The notes under the pieces are model-generated. The model had not been told where the DNA came from and did no database searches. It saw only the letters and a program-made list of their open reading frames with translations. From positions 496,001 to 560,000 of the forward strand of contig NZ_BMMW01000002.1 in NCBI RefSeq assembly GCF_014646135.1: DNA of 64,000 nucleotides, written 5' to 3'. Shown in pieces: positions 41,001 through 56,000 of this stretch. The first letter of the stretch is position 1; each line of letters starts with the position of its first letter. The DNA comes from Nocardia camponoti. GTDB taxonomy: Bacteria > Actinomycetota > Actinomycetes > Mycobacteriales > Mycobacteriaceae. A program made the translations under genes and the position numbers.

Positions 41001-44000
41001 CGACGCCGCTCGTCGCGCGGAAACTGCATGCGCAAGTTCCGCTTTCGCCAGCGCAGCAGCGCATGTGGTTCCTCAACCAGTTCGACCCGAACTCCCCCGC
41101 CTACAACGTGCCGTTCATCGTCCGCGTCAACGGCGCGGTCAATATCGACGCGTTCGCCGCCGCGCTCACCGACGTGATCGAACGCCAGGAATCGCTGCGC
41201 ACGATCTACCCGCAGTCCGGTGACGCTGGCTACCAGCACGTCCTGCCGATGTCGCAGGTTGAACTGGGCATCGACGTCGACCGGGTCGCTGAAGCCGAAC
41301 TGCCCGCCGAACTGCTTGACTTCGCGCGCCAGGGCTTCGACGTGACCCGCGACCTGCCGATTCGCGTGCGGATCTGGGAAGTCGCTGGCAAGCGCGAATA
41401 CGTTGTGGCCGTCGTGCTACATCACATCGCCGTCGACGGTTTCTCGTTCGGGCCGCTCGCCCAGGACATGGCGCAGGCATACCTGGTTCGCAACGCGAAG
41501 CTTGAGCCGAGCTGGGCTCCGCTGCCGGTGCAGTACCGCGACTACACGCTGTGGCAGCGCGAATTGCTCGGGTCAGAGCAGGACGAGCAGTCGACGGCGT
41601 CGCGCGAAATCGCGTACTGGAAGTCCGCGCTCGCCGAGCTGCCCGATCAGCTCGACCTGCCTACCGACCGCCCGCGCCCTGCGGTGCAGAGCTTCCGTGG
41701 TGGTCGCGTCAACGGCGAAATCCCCGCCGACCTGCACGCCCTGCTGCTCGGGGTTTCGCGTGCGCGCGGGACGTCGATGTTCATGCTGCTGCACAGCGCG
41801 CTTGCCGTGCTGCTCGCGCGACTGTCCGGCACCACCGACATCGCGGTCGGCACCCCGGTCGCCGGTCGTGGTGAAGCCGCGCTCGACAACCTGATCGGCA
41901 TGTTCGTCAACACGCTGGTGTTGCGTACCGAGGTCGACAGCGCTGTCTCCTTCGCCGAATTCCTTGCCAACACCCGCGAATCCGACCTTGGCGCGTTCTC
42001 GCACGCGCAGGTGCCGTTCGAGCGGCTCGTTGAGGTGCTTAACCCGCGCCGGTCCCAGGCCCGTCATCCCCTTTTCCAGGTGATGCTCACGGTGCAGGAC
42101 TTCCACCAGGTCAACGTCGACTTGGACGGGCTCACCGTCCGCGCTGAAGAACTGGCCGTCGACGTCGCCCAGTTCGATTTACAGTTCGCCGTTTCCGAGA
42201 TCGCTGACGCCGAATCGGCGGCTGGCGGCATGTCGCTTGTCCTGACCTACGCGACCGACCTCTTCGATGAGGCGACCGCGACGCAGATCATGCGCCGCTG
42301 GATTCAGGTGCTGCGTACCGTCGCCGCCGACGTCACCATTCCGGTCGCCGACATCGACATCCTCGACGAGACCGAGCACGACGACCTGATCGCGCGTGTC
42401 GGACTGCCCGCCGAGCCCGAGCGCACCCTGCCCGCGCTGCTCGCTGACGCCGCCGCGGTCGACCCGATGGCACCCGCGGTGGTGTTTGACGGGCGAAGTC
42501 TGTCTTATGCCGAGGTTGACGCGCACTCAAACCGCTTGGCGCGCTTGCTTATTGAGCGTGGGATCGGTACCGAGGACGTTGTCGCGGTTACCGTGCCCCG
42601 TTCGACGTGGTCGTACCTGGCGACCTGGGGCATCACCAAGTCCGGTGCCGCGTTCTTGCCCGTCGCCGCCGATCTGCCGAGCGACCGCATCGACTACATG
42701 CTCACCGACTCGGGCACCCGCGTTGGCGTGACGGTGTCGGCGGTGCGTGACCAGCTGCCCGATTCGGTCGACTGGGTCGTGCTCGACGAACTCGACCTGA
42801 CCGCGTATTCGCCTGCGCCCGTTACCGATTCGGACCGTCTGCGCACGCTGACGCCGGAGAACCGCGCGTACGTGATCTACACGTCGGGTACCACCGGTCA
42901 GCCCAAGGGCGTTGTTCTTCCCCACTCCGGTCTCGCGAACTTCGCCGCCGAGCAGCGCGACCGCTACGGTCTCGATAGTTCAACGCGCGCACTGCATTTC
43001 GCGTCGCCAAGCTTCGACGCGTCGATCCTGGAATTCCTGCTCGCCATTGCTGGCGGCGGCGCGCTCGTCGTCGTCCCGCCGGGCATGTACGGCGGTGCTG
43101 AACTTGCCGACCTGATCCGCGAAGAGCACGTCACCCACGCGATGCTGACACCGTCGGTGTTGGCGTCGATGGACGCGACCACGCTGACCGGCCTGCGGGT
43201 GGTAATCGCCGGTGGTGAAGCGGTTTCGGCCGACCTCATCGCCAAGTTCGCCGCTGACGGCCGTCAGTTCTTCAACGCGTACGGCCCGACCGAGGCGACC
43301 GTCGCATCCAACATCTCCGACGCCCTGTCCCCCGGCGATCAGGTGACCATCGGCGCGGCGATTCGCGGCATGCACGCGCTCGTGCTCGATGCCCGCTTGC
43401 GGCCCGTTCCGGTGGGCGTCGCGGGTGAGCTCTATCTGTCGGGCGTGCAGTTGGCGCGCGGCTACCTCGACCGCGCCGCGCTCACCGCTGACCGGTTCGT
43501 CGCTAACCCCTACGGCGACGGCACCCGCATGTACCGCACCGGCGACGTCGTGCGCTGGACCGCCGACGGCACCGTCGAATACGTCGGCCGCTCCGACTTC
43601 CAGGTGAAGGTCCGCGGTTTCCGCATCGAACTTGGCGAAATCGACGCCGCGCTCACCAGCGACCCAAGCATCGACTTCGCCGTCACCATCGGCCACACCG
43701 GCAGCACTGGCGTGACCGCGCTCGTGTCGTATGTCGTTGCGGCGCAAGATCATTCGATCGACGTTGCCGAGGTGACGAGCGACCTGACGCGTCGCCTGCC
43801 CGCCTACATGGTGCCGTCGTCGATCATGGTGATCGACGGAGTTCCGCTCACCCCGACGGGCAAACTCGACCGTCGCGCCCTGCCCGAGCCGGTGTTCGAA
43901 GTGCGGCAGTTCCGTGCGCCGTCGACGCCGATCGAAGAGATCGTCGCCCAGATCTTCGGCGAGGTGCTGGGCATCGAGCGCGTTGGTTCCGACGACGACT

Positions 44001-47000
44001 TCTTCACCCTCGGCGGTAACTCGCTGATCGCGACGCAGGTCGCGTCGCGCCTTGGCACCGCGCTCGACACGCGCGTGCCGGTGCGGATGCTGTTCGAAGC
44101 GTCGACGGTTGCCGCGCTCGCCGCGCGCGTTGAGTCGCGTGCAGGCGCTGGCGCATGGCGTGAGCTGGTCGCGCGCGAACGTCCGCAGCGCGTTCCGCTT
44201 TCGCTCGCCCAGCAGCGCATGTGGTTCCTCAACCGCTTCTCCGTCGACAGCGCCGAAGCCGCTGAGTCGGCGGTCAACAACATCCCGATCGCGATCCGAC
44301 TCTCCGGCGAACTCGACATCGCCGCACTGCAGATCGCGGTGATCGACGTGATCGACCGGCACGAGTCGCTGCGCACGGTGTTCCCGGAAACCGCCGACGG
44401 CCCGGTCCAGGTGATCCTCGACGCCGCCCGCATTACCCCCGACCTCACGCCGGTCCCGGTCAGCGAGGCCAACCTCGTCAGCGAGCTGATTGAGCTTGCT
44501 GGCCTTGCCTTCGACGTGACCAGCGAAGTGCCGTTGCACGCCCGCCTTTTCGAGCTCAACGAGTCGGAATACGTGCTCGCGATGGTCGTGCATCACATCT
44601 CGACCGATGGTTGGTCGATGACCCCGCTCGCCCGCGACGTGATGGTCGCCTACGCCGCGCGCGCCCTGTGGGAGCAGCCAGCGTGGGCCAAGCTGCCGGT
44701 GCAGTACGCCGACTACGCGCTGTGGCAGCGTGAGGTGCTCGGGTCCGAAGACGACCCGAACTCGTTGCTGTCCAACCAGATTCGCTACTGGACCAACCAG
44801 CTCGCCGAACTGCCGGTTGAGCTTGTCCTGCCGTCGGATCGCCCGCGTCCCGCCGTCGCGAGCTACCGAGGCGGCAGCTACCCGTTCGTGATTTCCGAAC
44901 AGACGCAACGTCGCCTCACCGACATCGGTCGCGAGCACAACGCGTCGCTGTTCATGGTGATGCACAGCGCGTTGGCTGTGCTGCTCGCCCAGCTTTCGGG
45001 CACCGACGACATCGCGATCGGCACCCCGGTCGCCGGTCGTGGTGAAGCCGCACTCGACGACCTCGTCGGCATGTTCGTCAACACCCTTGTGCTGCGCACG
45101 CGCCTTCGCGGCGAGGCAACCATCGCCGACCTGCTCGCCGACGTCCGCGACACCGACCTGCACGCGTTCGCCCACGCTGACGTGCCGTTCGAACGTGTCA
45201 TGGACGCGCTCAACCCGCCGCGTTCCCAGGCTCGCCATCCCCTTTTCCAGGTGATGCTGTCGTTCCAGAACCTGCCGGACAGCACCTTCGAACTCCCCGG
45301 CCTGCGCGTGACGCCGCTGGACTACCAGTCGGGCACGGCGAAATTCGACCTGTCGCTGACCATCCGCGAATCGGATGATGAGCAGGCGGGCATGCTTGCC
45401 GAATTCGCTTACGCGACAGACCTTTTCGATGCGGCCACGGTCGCCCAGTTCGCCGAGCGCTACCAGCGCGTACTCGCCTTGATCGCGGAGAACCCGGCGG
45501 CGAGCTTGCGCGAAATCGACCTGCTCGACGACGCGGAACGCGCGCTTGTGCTGCGTGAGTGGAACCAGACGGACTACGCGGTGCCCGCGCAGGTGAGCGT
45601 GCTCGACCAGTTCGAGACCGTGGTTCGCACCAGCCCCGACGCCATCGCGTTGACCTTCGATCCCGGCGATGACGCGCCCGCACAGCAGCTGACCTACGGC
45701 GAATTTGCCGCGCGGGTGAATCAGCTCGCGCGGCACCTGATCGCCGAGGGCGTCGGCCCCGACGACCTGGTCGCCGTCGCGATGCACCGCTCGCTCGACC
45801 TGCTCGTCGCGATTTACGCGACCATCACCGCGGGCGGCGCGTACGTGCCGATCGACCCCGACCACCCGGTCGAGCGCATCAACCACGTCATCAACACCGC
45901 ACGTCCGGCCGCGATCCTGACCACCGGTCACGACAACGCGACCGAACTCGGTGACGGTTCGGCGCGCACCTTGCTGATCGACGAACTCGACCTCACCGCG
46001 TACTCAACCGCGCCGGTCACCGATGCCGATCGACGCGCGCCGCTGCGGTCCGACAACACCGCCTACGTGATCTTCACGTCCGGTTCGACCGGCCGCCCGA
46101 AGGGTGTCGCGGTCACGCATTCGGCGATCATCAACCGCCTCGTCTGGATGCAGGCCGAGTACGGACTCACCACCAACGATGTCGTGCTGCAGAAGACCCC
46201 TGCCACGTTCGACGTTTCGGTGTGGGAGTTCTTCTGGCCCTTGCAGATTGGCGCGGAACTCGTCATCGCGACCCCCGATGGCCACCGCGACCCCGCCTAC
46301 CTGACCCAGGTGATCATCGACAAGGGCGTCACCACCGCGCACTTCGTTCCGTCGATGCTCGCGGCCTTCGTCACCGCGCCCAACGTGGGCAACTGCGTCA
46401 GTCTGCGCAATGTCTTCGCGTCCGGTGAAGCGCTGCCCGCGCAGACCGCACATCAGTTGCGCGAACTCACCGGCACCGCGCTGCACAACCTTTACGGCCC
46501 GACCGAAGCGGCCGTCGACGTGACCTATCACGAGGTTGTCGACACCGACGCCATCGCGGTGCCGATCGGCAAGCCCGTCTTCAACACGCAGGTCTATGTC
46601 CTCGATGGCAGCCTGCGCCCGACGCCGGTCGGGGTGCGCGGCGAGCTTTACCTCGCTGGCACGCAGCTGGCTCGCGGTTACACACGCCAGCCAACGCTGA
46701 CCGCTGACCGCTTCGTCGCGAACCCGTTCAGCCCCGGCGAGCGCATGTACCGCACCGGCGACCTCGTTTCCTGGAACGCCGCTGGCGAGCTGGAATACGT
46801 CGGCCGCACCGACTTCCAGGTCAAGCTGCGCGGTCAGCGTATTGAGTTGGGCGAGATCGAGACGGTGTTGCTCGACTTCGCCGACGTTTCGCAGGCCGTC
46901 GTGCTTGTTGTCGACACCCCGAACGGCCAGCAGCTCGTCGCTTACGTGGTCGGTGCCGGCGTCGACCCTGCCGAGCTGACGCGCTTCGCCGCTGACCGGT

Positions 47001-50000
47001 TGCCGACCTACATGGTGCCGACCGCGATGATGGTGCTCGCTGAGTTCCCGCTCAACACCTCGGGCAAGTTGGATCGAAAAGCGTTGCCCGCGCCCTCATT
47101 TGAGGTGCGTGAGTTCCGTGCGCCGGTCACCCCGATTCAGGAGATTGTCGCTGGCGTTTTCGCCGACCTGCTCGGCGTCGCCCGTGTTGGCCTCGATGAC
47201 GACTTCTTCTCCCTCGGCGGCAATTCGCTTGTCGCTACCCAGGTCACCGCGCGACTCGGCGCGGCGCTCGACACCGACGTGCGCGTACGCACCCTGTTCG
47301 AAGCGTCGACGGTCGAAGCGCTCGCACAGCGCCTCGCCAGCGAGGCCGGGCAGGGCGGGCGGCTGCCGCTGCGGCGACGGGACCGCGACGAGCTCGCGCC
47401 GCTGTCGTTCGCGCAGCAGCGCATGTGGTTCCTCAACCGCATGGACGCCGAATCGGCGATCTACAGCCTGCCGTTCGCGATTCGCCTCAGCGGCTCGCTC
47501 AACATCGCCGCGCTGCAAGCCGCGATCGCTGACGTTGTGGAGCGGCATGAGTCGCTGCGCACGATCTTCCCCGACTCCGACAACGGACCAACCCAGGTCG
47601 TGCTCGACGCTGACGGCATCGTCGGCGAGCTGCGCCCGCTCTCGGTCGTCGGCGGCAACGTCATCGAGCAGATGATCACGTTGGCTTCGTCGGGCTTCGA
47701 CGTGACCGCCGAAGCCCCGATTCGCGTTCGCCTGTTCCAGCTTTCGAGCTCGGAATACGTTCTCGCCCTTGTGCTTCACCACATCGCGGCCGACGGTTGG
47801 TCGCTCGCACCGCTCGCGCGCGACATCATGGTCGCTTACGCCGCGCGCAATGCCGGGCACGCACCCGAGTGGGCTCCGCTCGCCGTGCAGTACGCCGACT
47901 ACGCCGTGTGGCAGCGCGCTGTGCTTGGCGCTGAAGACGATCCGGAATCGGTGATTTCGGCGCAAACCCAGTACTGGGCAACACAATTGGCCGGTCTACC
48001 CGACGAGCTGGTGCTGCCCGCCGATCGTCCCCGTCCGCCGGTCGCCAGCTTCCGCGGCGGCCAGGTGACAACCGAAATTTCGGCCGATACGCAGCAGCGG
48101 CTAGTTGAGCTGAGCCGCAAGCACAACGCTTCGGTGTTCATGGTGCTGCACGGCGCGCTCGCCGTGCTGCTTTCGCGACTGTCGGGTTCGGACGACGTCG
48201 CGATCGGCACCCCGATCGCGGGCCGTGGTGAGCAGGCGCTCGACGACCTCGTCGGCATGTTCGTCAACACGCTGGTGCTGCGTTCCCAGGTCGATGGCGG
48301 TCAGTCGTTCACCGAGTTCCTCAAGCAGGTCCGCGAAACCGACCTTGCTGCCTTCGGCCATGCCGACGTGCCGTTCGAACGTCTCGTTGACGTGCTCAAG
48401 CCCGCGCGTTCACAGGCTCGCCACCCGTTGTTCCAGGTGGTGCTCGCTGTCCAGAACGTGACCCAGCCCGTACTCGAACTCGACGGTCTCACGGTCTCGG
48501 CGGAACCGCTCGACGTTGAACTCGCCAAGTTCGACCTCCAGTTCGCCCTGCGTGAGATCGACGGCGGCGGCTGGACCCTCGACCTCGCCTACGCGACTGA
48601 CCTGTTCGATGAGTCGACCGTCGCCGAACTCGGCCGTCGCTGGGTTCGCGTGCTCGAAGCGATCGCGGCTGACCCGTCGGTCGCGGTTGGCGACGTGCCC
48701 ATCCTCGGCACCGACGAACGCGCCGCGCTGCTCGACCATCGCGGCCCTGCCGCCGAGCCCGCGTGGACCCTTCCTGAGCTGCTCGCCGAAGCCGTCGCGA
48801 CGGCTCCGGACGGCCCCGCGGTGGTGTTCGACGGGACAACCCTGTCTTACGCCGATGTCGACACGCGCTCGAATCGCTTGGCGCGCTTGCTGATTGAGCG
48901 TGGCGTCCGCGCCGAAGACATCGTCGCGGTCACCGTCCCGCGCTCGACCTGGTCGTACCTCGCCACCTGGGGTATCACCAAGTCCGGCGGCGCGTTCCTG
49001 CCGATCGCCGCCGACCTGCCGAGCGAGCGCATCGAATACATGCTCGCCGACTCCGGCGCGCGCATCGGCGTGACCGTTTCCTCGGTGCGCGACCAGCTGC
49101 CCGACTCGGTCGACTGGCTCGTGCTCGATGAGCTTGACCTCGACGCGTATTCCGATGCGGCAGTGACAGATTGGACCCGCACGCGGTCGCTGCAGCCGCA
49201 GCATCCCGCCTACGTCATCTACACGTCCGGCACGACCGGTCTGCCCAAGGGTGTCGTCGTCAGCCATGCCGGTCTGGCGAACTTCCGGGCCGAGCAGAAC
49301 GAGCGCTACGGGCTCGATACCGGTACTCGCGCACTGCATTTCGCGTCGCCGAGCTTCGACGCGTCGATCCTGGAATCCCTGCTCGCGGTCGGCGGCGCTG
49401 GCGCGCTCGTCATCGTGCCGCCGGGCGTGTACGGCGGTGCCGAACTTGCCGAGCTGATCCGCGACGAGCAGGTCACGCACGCGATGCTGACCCCGTCGGT
49501 GCTCGCGTCGATGGACGCGTCGGCGCTCGCTGGCCTGCGCGTTGTCATCGCCGGTGGTGAAGCTGTCTCGGCCGACCTGGTCACCAAGTTCTCCACCGGT
49601 GACCGTCGGTTCTTCAACGCCTACGGCCCGACCGAGGCGACCATCGCGTCGAACATGAGCGATGAGCTCGTTCCGGGCGACCGCGTGACCGTTGGTGCCC
49701 CGATTCGCGGCATGCGCGCGTTCGTCCTCGACGGCCGGTTGCAGCCCGTTCCGGTGGGTGCGACAGGTGAGCTCTATCTGTCGGGCATCCAGCTCGCGCG
49801 CGGTTACCTCGACCGCGCCGCGCTGACCGCCGACCGCTTCGTCGCCAACCCGTTCGCCGATGGCGAGCGCATGTACCGCACCGGCGACGTCGTGCGCTGG
49901 ACCACCGACGGCACTGTCGAATACGTCGGCCGCTCCGACTTCCAGGTGAAGGTGCGCGGTTTCCGCATCGAACTTGGCGAGATCGACGCCGCCCTGACCG

Positions 50001-53000
50001 TTGACCCGAGCATCGACTTCGCCGTCACCGTCGGCCACACCGGCACCACCGGCGTCACGTCACTCGTTTCGTATCTTGTTCTCGTCCCGGGCTATTCGAT
50101 CGATATCGCCGATGTGACCGCCGACCTCGGCCGTCGCCTCCCGAGCTACATGGTGCCGTCGGCGCTGATCGTGATCGATCAGGTGCCGTTGACGCCCACC
50201 GGCAAGCTTGACCGTCGCGCGCTGCCCGCGCCGGTGTTCGAAGCGCGTCAGTTCCGTGCGCCGTCGACACCGATCGAAGAGATCGTCGCTGGCATTTTCG
50301 GTGACGTGCTCGAACTCGATCGCGTCGGTGCCGATGACGACTTCTTCACCCTCGGCGGCAACTCGCTGATCGCGACCCAGGTCGCGTCGCGTCTTGGTGC
50401 CGCGCTCGACACGCGCGTTCCGGTGCGAATGCTGTTCGAAGCGTCGACGGTCGAGTCGCTCGCGGCGCGCGTGGAAGCGCACGTCGGTGCCGGGGCCCGC
50501 CCCGAACTCGTCGCCGCTGAGCGACCCGCGCTCGTGCCGTTGTCGCTCGCGCAGCAGCGCATGTGGTTCCTCAACCGCTTCTCCGCTGACAGCGCGGATG
50601 CGACCGAGTCGGCCGTCAACAACATCCCGATCGCGATCCGTCTCACCGGCACGCTCGACGTGGCCGCGATGCGCGCTGCCGTGCTCGACGTGATCGAGCG
50701 CCACGAATCGCTGCGCACGCGCTACCCCGAGGTGGACGGGCAGCCGTATCAGGAAGTCGTTGCCGTCGCGCCGGTCGACCTCACGCCGGTCACCGTCACG
50801 GAAAGCGAACTGCCGCAACGACTTACCGAACTGATGCTGTCGCGCTTCGACGTCACCACCGAGGTGCCGTTGCGTGTCGCACTGTTCGAGCTGAGCCCGA
50901 CCGAGCACGTCCTAACCCTGGTCGCCCACCACATCGCGGCCGACGGTTTCTCGATGGGCCCGCTGACCCGCGACGTGATGGTCGCCTACACCGCCCGCGT
51001 TGGCGGCGGCGCGCCCGGCTGGACGCCACTGGCCGTCCAGTACGCCGACTACGCGCTGTGGCAGCGCGCGGTGCTCGGTGCCGAGGACGACGCGAACTCG
51101 GTGATCGCCAACCAGATTCGCTACTGGGCCGACGAATTGGCCGAGCTGCCAGACGAACTCGTGCTCCCCGCCGACCGCCAGCGACCCGCCGTCGCCAGCT
51201 ACGCCGGTGCGACGCACCCGTTCACGATCTCGGCCGAAACCCAGCGCGGCTTGATCGAACTGGGTCGCGAACACAACGCGTCACTGTTCATGGTCATGCA
51301 CAGCGCGCTCGCCGTGCTGCTCGCGCGCATGTCCGGCACCGACGACATCGCGATCGGCACGCCCGTCGCCGGTCGTGGTGAGGCCGCGATCGACGACCTG
51401 ATCGGCATGTTCGTCAACACCCTCGTCCTGCGCACGCGCGTTGCCGGTGGCGAAACCATCGGCGACCTGCTCGCCCAGGTTCGCGAAACCGACCTGGCCG
51501 CGTTCGCCAACGCCGACGTGCCGTTCGAGCGGCTTGTCGAGGTGCTCAACCCGGCCCGTTCGCAGGCGCGACACCCGCTGTTCCAGGTGATGCTGTCGTT
51601 CCAGAACCTTGGCCAGCTCAGCTTCGAACTGCCCGACCTCACCGTTGCCGCAGTCGATTACGAGACCAGCCTCGCCAAGTTCGACCTGCAACTGATGGTG
51701 CAGGAACTCACCGACGAAACCGGCGCGCCCGCTGGCATGTCGGCCGCGTTCGCCTATGCCACCGACCTGTTCGATCCGGCGACCGTCGCTGACTTCGCCA
51801 ACCGGTTGGACCGCCTGCTCGCCGCGCTGATCGCGCAGCCGGATGTCGCCGTTGGTGACATCGATTTGCTTGGCGCGCAAGAACGTTCGCTTGTGCTGCA
51901 CCGCTGGAACGCGACCGAGTACACGATCGACCCCACCACGCTCGTCGCGCTCTTCGAAGCCCAGGTCGAACGCACGCCCGACGAAATCGCCCTCACGTTC
52001 GAGGGGACGAGTCTGTCCTATGCCACCTTCGCCGATCGCGTCCACCAGCTCGCCCGCTGGCTGACCGAGTCCGGCGTTGGCCCGGAATCGCTTGTCGCCC
52101 TTGGTATGCGACGCTCGCTCGACCTGCTCGTCGGCATGTACGCCGTCGTCGCCGCCGGTGGCGCCTACGTCCCGATCGATCCCGATCACCCGGCCGAGCG
52201 CATCGCCCACATCCTCGACACCGCGCGTCCGGTCTGCGTCCTGACCACGGTGAACGACGAGCTTGACCTACCCGACCACATTCGCCAGGTCCAGATCGAC
52301 ACCCTCGACGTTTCGGGATACTCGACCGAACCGATCACCGACGCCGATCGAATCGCGCCGCTACACCCGGACAACACCGCCTACGTCATCTTCACCTCGG
52401 GCTCGACCGGTCGACCCAAGGGTGTTGCCGTCTCGCACGCCGCGATCGTCAACCGTCTCGTGTGGATGCACGCCGAGTACGGCCTCACCGCGAGCGATGT
52501 GGTGTTGCAGAAGACCCCGGCCACGTTCGACGTTTCGGTGTGGGAGTTCTTCTGGCCCTTGCAGGTTGGCGCGCGACTCGTTGTCGCGAAGCCGGATGGT
52601 CATCGCGATCCGGCCTACCTCGCGCAGCTGATCATCGACCAGGGCGTCACCACCGCCCACTTCGTTCCATCGATGCTCGCGGTGTTCGTCACCGACGAGC
52701 GCGTGCGCGACTGCGTGAGCCTGCGCAACGTGTTCGCCTCGGGTGAAGCACTGCCCGCACCGCCCGCGCACCAGCTGCGTGAACTCACCGGTGCCGCGCT
52801 GCACAACCTGTACGGCCCGACCGAAGCCGCCGTCGACGTGACCTTCCACGAGGTCATCGACACCGACACCGTTTCGGTGCCGATTGGTGCGCCGGTGTTC
52901 AACACCCAGGTTTATGTCCTCGACGCTCGCCTGCGCCCGGTCACGCCGGGTGTGCCGGGTGAGCTGTATCTGGCTGGCACCCAGCTTGCGCGCGGTTACG

Positions 53001-56000
53001 TTGAGCAGCCGGTCCTCACGGCCGACCGCTTCATCGCCAACCCGTTCACCGAGGGCGCGCGGATGTACCGCACCGGCGACCTCGTGCGCTGGACCGCCGA
53101 CGGCGAGCTTGATTACCTGGGCCGCACCGACTTCCAGGTGAAGGTGCGTGGTCTGCGTATCGAACTTGGTGACATCGAAGCCGCGCTCGTCGGCGACGAT
53201 TCGGTTGCCCAGGCGGTCGTGCTCGTCCACGACGACGAGCACACCGGTCAGCAGCTTGTGGCCTACCTAGTCGCGGCAGGCTCGGTCGACACCGACGCGC
53301 TGCGCGTGTCCCTTAGCGCGCAACTGCCCGCCTACATGGTGCCCGCGACGTTCATGGTGCTCGACGCCTTCCCGACCAACGCGTCGGGCAAGCTCGATCG
53401 AAAGGCGTTGCCGCAGCCGGTGTTCCAGGCACGTGGCTTCCGTGCGCCGGTCACGCCGGTGCAGGAAATCGTCGCTGGCATCTTCGCCGACCTGCTCGGC
53501 GTTGACCGCGTTGGCCTCGATGACGACTTCTTCGCCCTCGGCGGCAACTCGCTCATCGCGACCCGCGCGACCGCCCGTCTCGGTGCAGCCCTCGACACCG
53601 ACGTGCCGCTGCGCGCGCTGTTCGACGCCGCGACGGTGGAAGCGCTCGCCGCGCGCATCGAATCGCAGACGACCAACGGTTCGCGCGCGCAGTTGTTGCC
53701 GCGTGAGCGTGGGGTTGGCGAGCTTGTTCCGCTGTCGTTCGCGCAGCAGCGCATGTGGTTCCTCAACCAGTTCGACAAGGCATCGGCGGCGTACAGCCTG
53801 CCGCTCGCGATCCGACTGACCGGTGAGCTCGATACCGTCGCGCTCGAAGCGGCGCTGCTCGACGTCGCCCGTCGCCATGAGTCGCTGCGCACCCGCTACC
53901 CCGATCACGGTGGCACGCCGATGCAGCTTGTTGTCGCCGCCGAGCAGCTCGACCTCGCGCTGGTCAGCCAGCCGATCGCCGAGCATGCGCTGATCGGCGC
54001 GGTCACCGAGTTCGTCGGCATTGGTTTCGATGTCGCCGAGCAGGCACCCGTGCGGGCCAAGCTGTTCGCGGTGTCGCCGACCGAGCATGTGCTCGTCGTT
54101 GTCGTCCACCACATCGCCGCCGACGGTGTTTCCATGCGTCCGCTCGCGCGTGACGTGATGGCCGCCTACCTCGCCCGCACCCAGGGCGAAGCACCGAGCT
54201 GGGCACCGCTGCCGGTGCAGTACGCCGACTTCGCGATCTGGCAGCGCGAAGTGCTTGGCGCGGAAGAGGATTCGGAGTCGCTGCTGGCCAAGCAGGTCGC
54301 GTACTGGCAGTCGGCACTTGCCGATAGCCCGGACGAGCTGACTCTGCCGAGCGACCGGCCGCGCCCGACCATCGCGTCCTACCGTGGCGCTGATGTGTCG
54401 ACCACGCTGTCCGCGGAGCTTGTTGCCGAGCTTGAGCGCGTCGCCCGCACGCATGGCACGTCGCTGTTCATGGTCACCCACGCAGCGCTCGCTGTGCTGC
54501 TTGGTCGCCTCGCGGGCACCAACGACGTCGCGATCGGTACGCCGGTCGCCGGTCGTGGCGCTGCCGCGCTCGACGACCTCGTCGGCATGTTCGTCAACAC
54601 CCTCGTGCTGCGCAGCGAGCTCAACCTTGGCGAATCGTTCGCCGACCTGCTCGCCCGCACCCGCAGCTCCGACCTCGACGCGTTCGGCAACGCCGACGTG
54701 CCCTTCGAGCGACTGGTTGAACTGCTCGCGCCGGAGCGCTCGCAGGCACGTAACCCGCTGTTCCAGGTGATGCTCGCGTTCCAGAACATGGAACGCGCGA
54801 CGCTCGAACTGCCGGGGCTCACGGTCGCTGAGGTGGACGTCGACACGACGACGTCGCGGTTCGACTTGCAGTTCACGCTGTCTGAGGTCGCCCCGGAAGC
54901 TGGCGCTGCGGCTGGCATGTCGGTCGGGATGACCTATGCGACCGACCTGTTCGACGAGTCGAGCGCCGAGACGATCCTCGTCCAGCTGACCCGCGTGCTG
55001 ACCGCGATCGCCGCCAATGCCGATGTGGCCGTTGGTGATATCGCGCTGCTCGATGCCGCCGAAACCGAGCGCGAACTGGCTGGTTGGAACGAGACCCGGC
55101 GTGAGCTGGGTCAAGGGTCGACCCTGGTTGAGCTGTTCGACGCGCAGGTCAACGCGACGCCGGACGCGGTCGCTGTCGCCTACGAGACCAGCGACGCGAC
55201 CTTCGAGACGCTGACCTACGCCGAGCTGGCTAGCCGCGTACACAAGCTGGCCCATCGCCTCGTTGAAGCTGGCGTTGGTCCGGAAACGCTTGTCGCCGTT
55301 GGCATTCCGCGTTCGCTTGACCTGTTCATCGCGATCTACGCGATCCTTGAAGCGGGCGGCGGTTACGTGCCGCTCGACCTGGAACAGCCCGCCGACCGCA
55401 TCGCCTACGTGCTCGACGCGGCCAACCCGGCCTGCGTGCTCGTCACCGCGGCGAGCAGCGGCGTCGACTTCGGCACCGAACGCCCGACGCTCGCGATCGA
55501 TGCGCTCGACCTGTCTGAGTACTCCGACGCGCCGCTCACCGATGCCGATCGCATCGCCCCGCTGCTCCCGGCCCACCTCGCCTACGCGATCTTCACCTCG
55601 GGTTCGACCGGCCGCCCGAAGGGCGTTGGCGTCGCGCACTCGGCGGTGGTGAACCAGATTCGCTGGATCACCGGCGAATACGGCATTGGTAGCAACGATG
55701 TTGTGCTGTTCAAGACCCCCGTCACGTTCGACGTTTCGGTGTGGGAGTTGTTCGGGCCATTGGCCGTTGGTGGTCAGGTTGTCATCGCCGCACCGGATGG
55801 TCATCGCGATCCGCAGTACCTCGCGACCACGATCGCGGCACGCGGCGTGACGATGACGTCGTTCGTTCCGTCGATGCTCGCGGTGTTCGCTGGCGCTGTC
55901 GACGGCGCGGACCTGACGAGCTTGCGCTCGGTCCTCGTCGCCGGTGAAGCGTTCACCTCCGACACCGCTGCCGCGTTCGGTCGCGTGAGCTCGGCCGAGC

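Noticed and set aside
37973-41239. Very long minus-strand open frames opposite the NRPS (for example 37973-41239, 42980-45931, 53267-56557, over 980 residues each)
   Set aside because: They are antisense shadows of GC-rich NRPS codons; their translations are rich in Arg, Gly, Asp and His with no domain, and they repeat in every module in the same phase.
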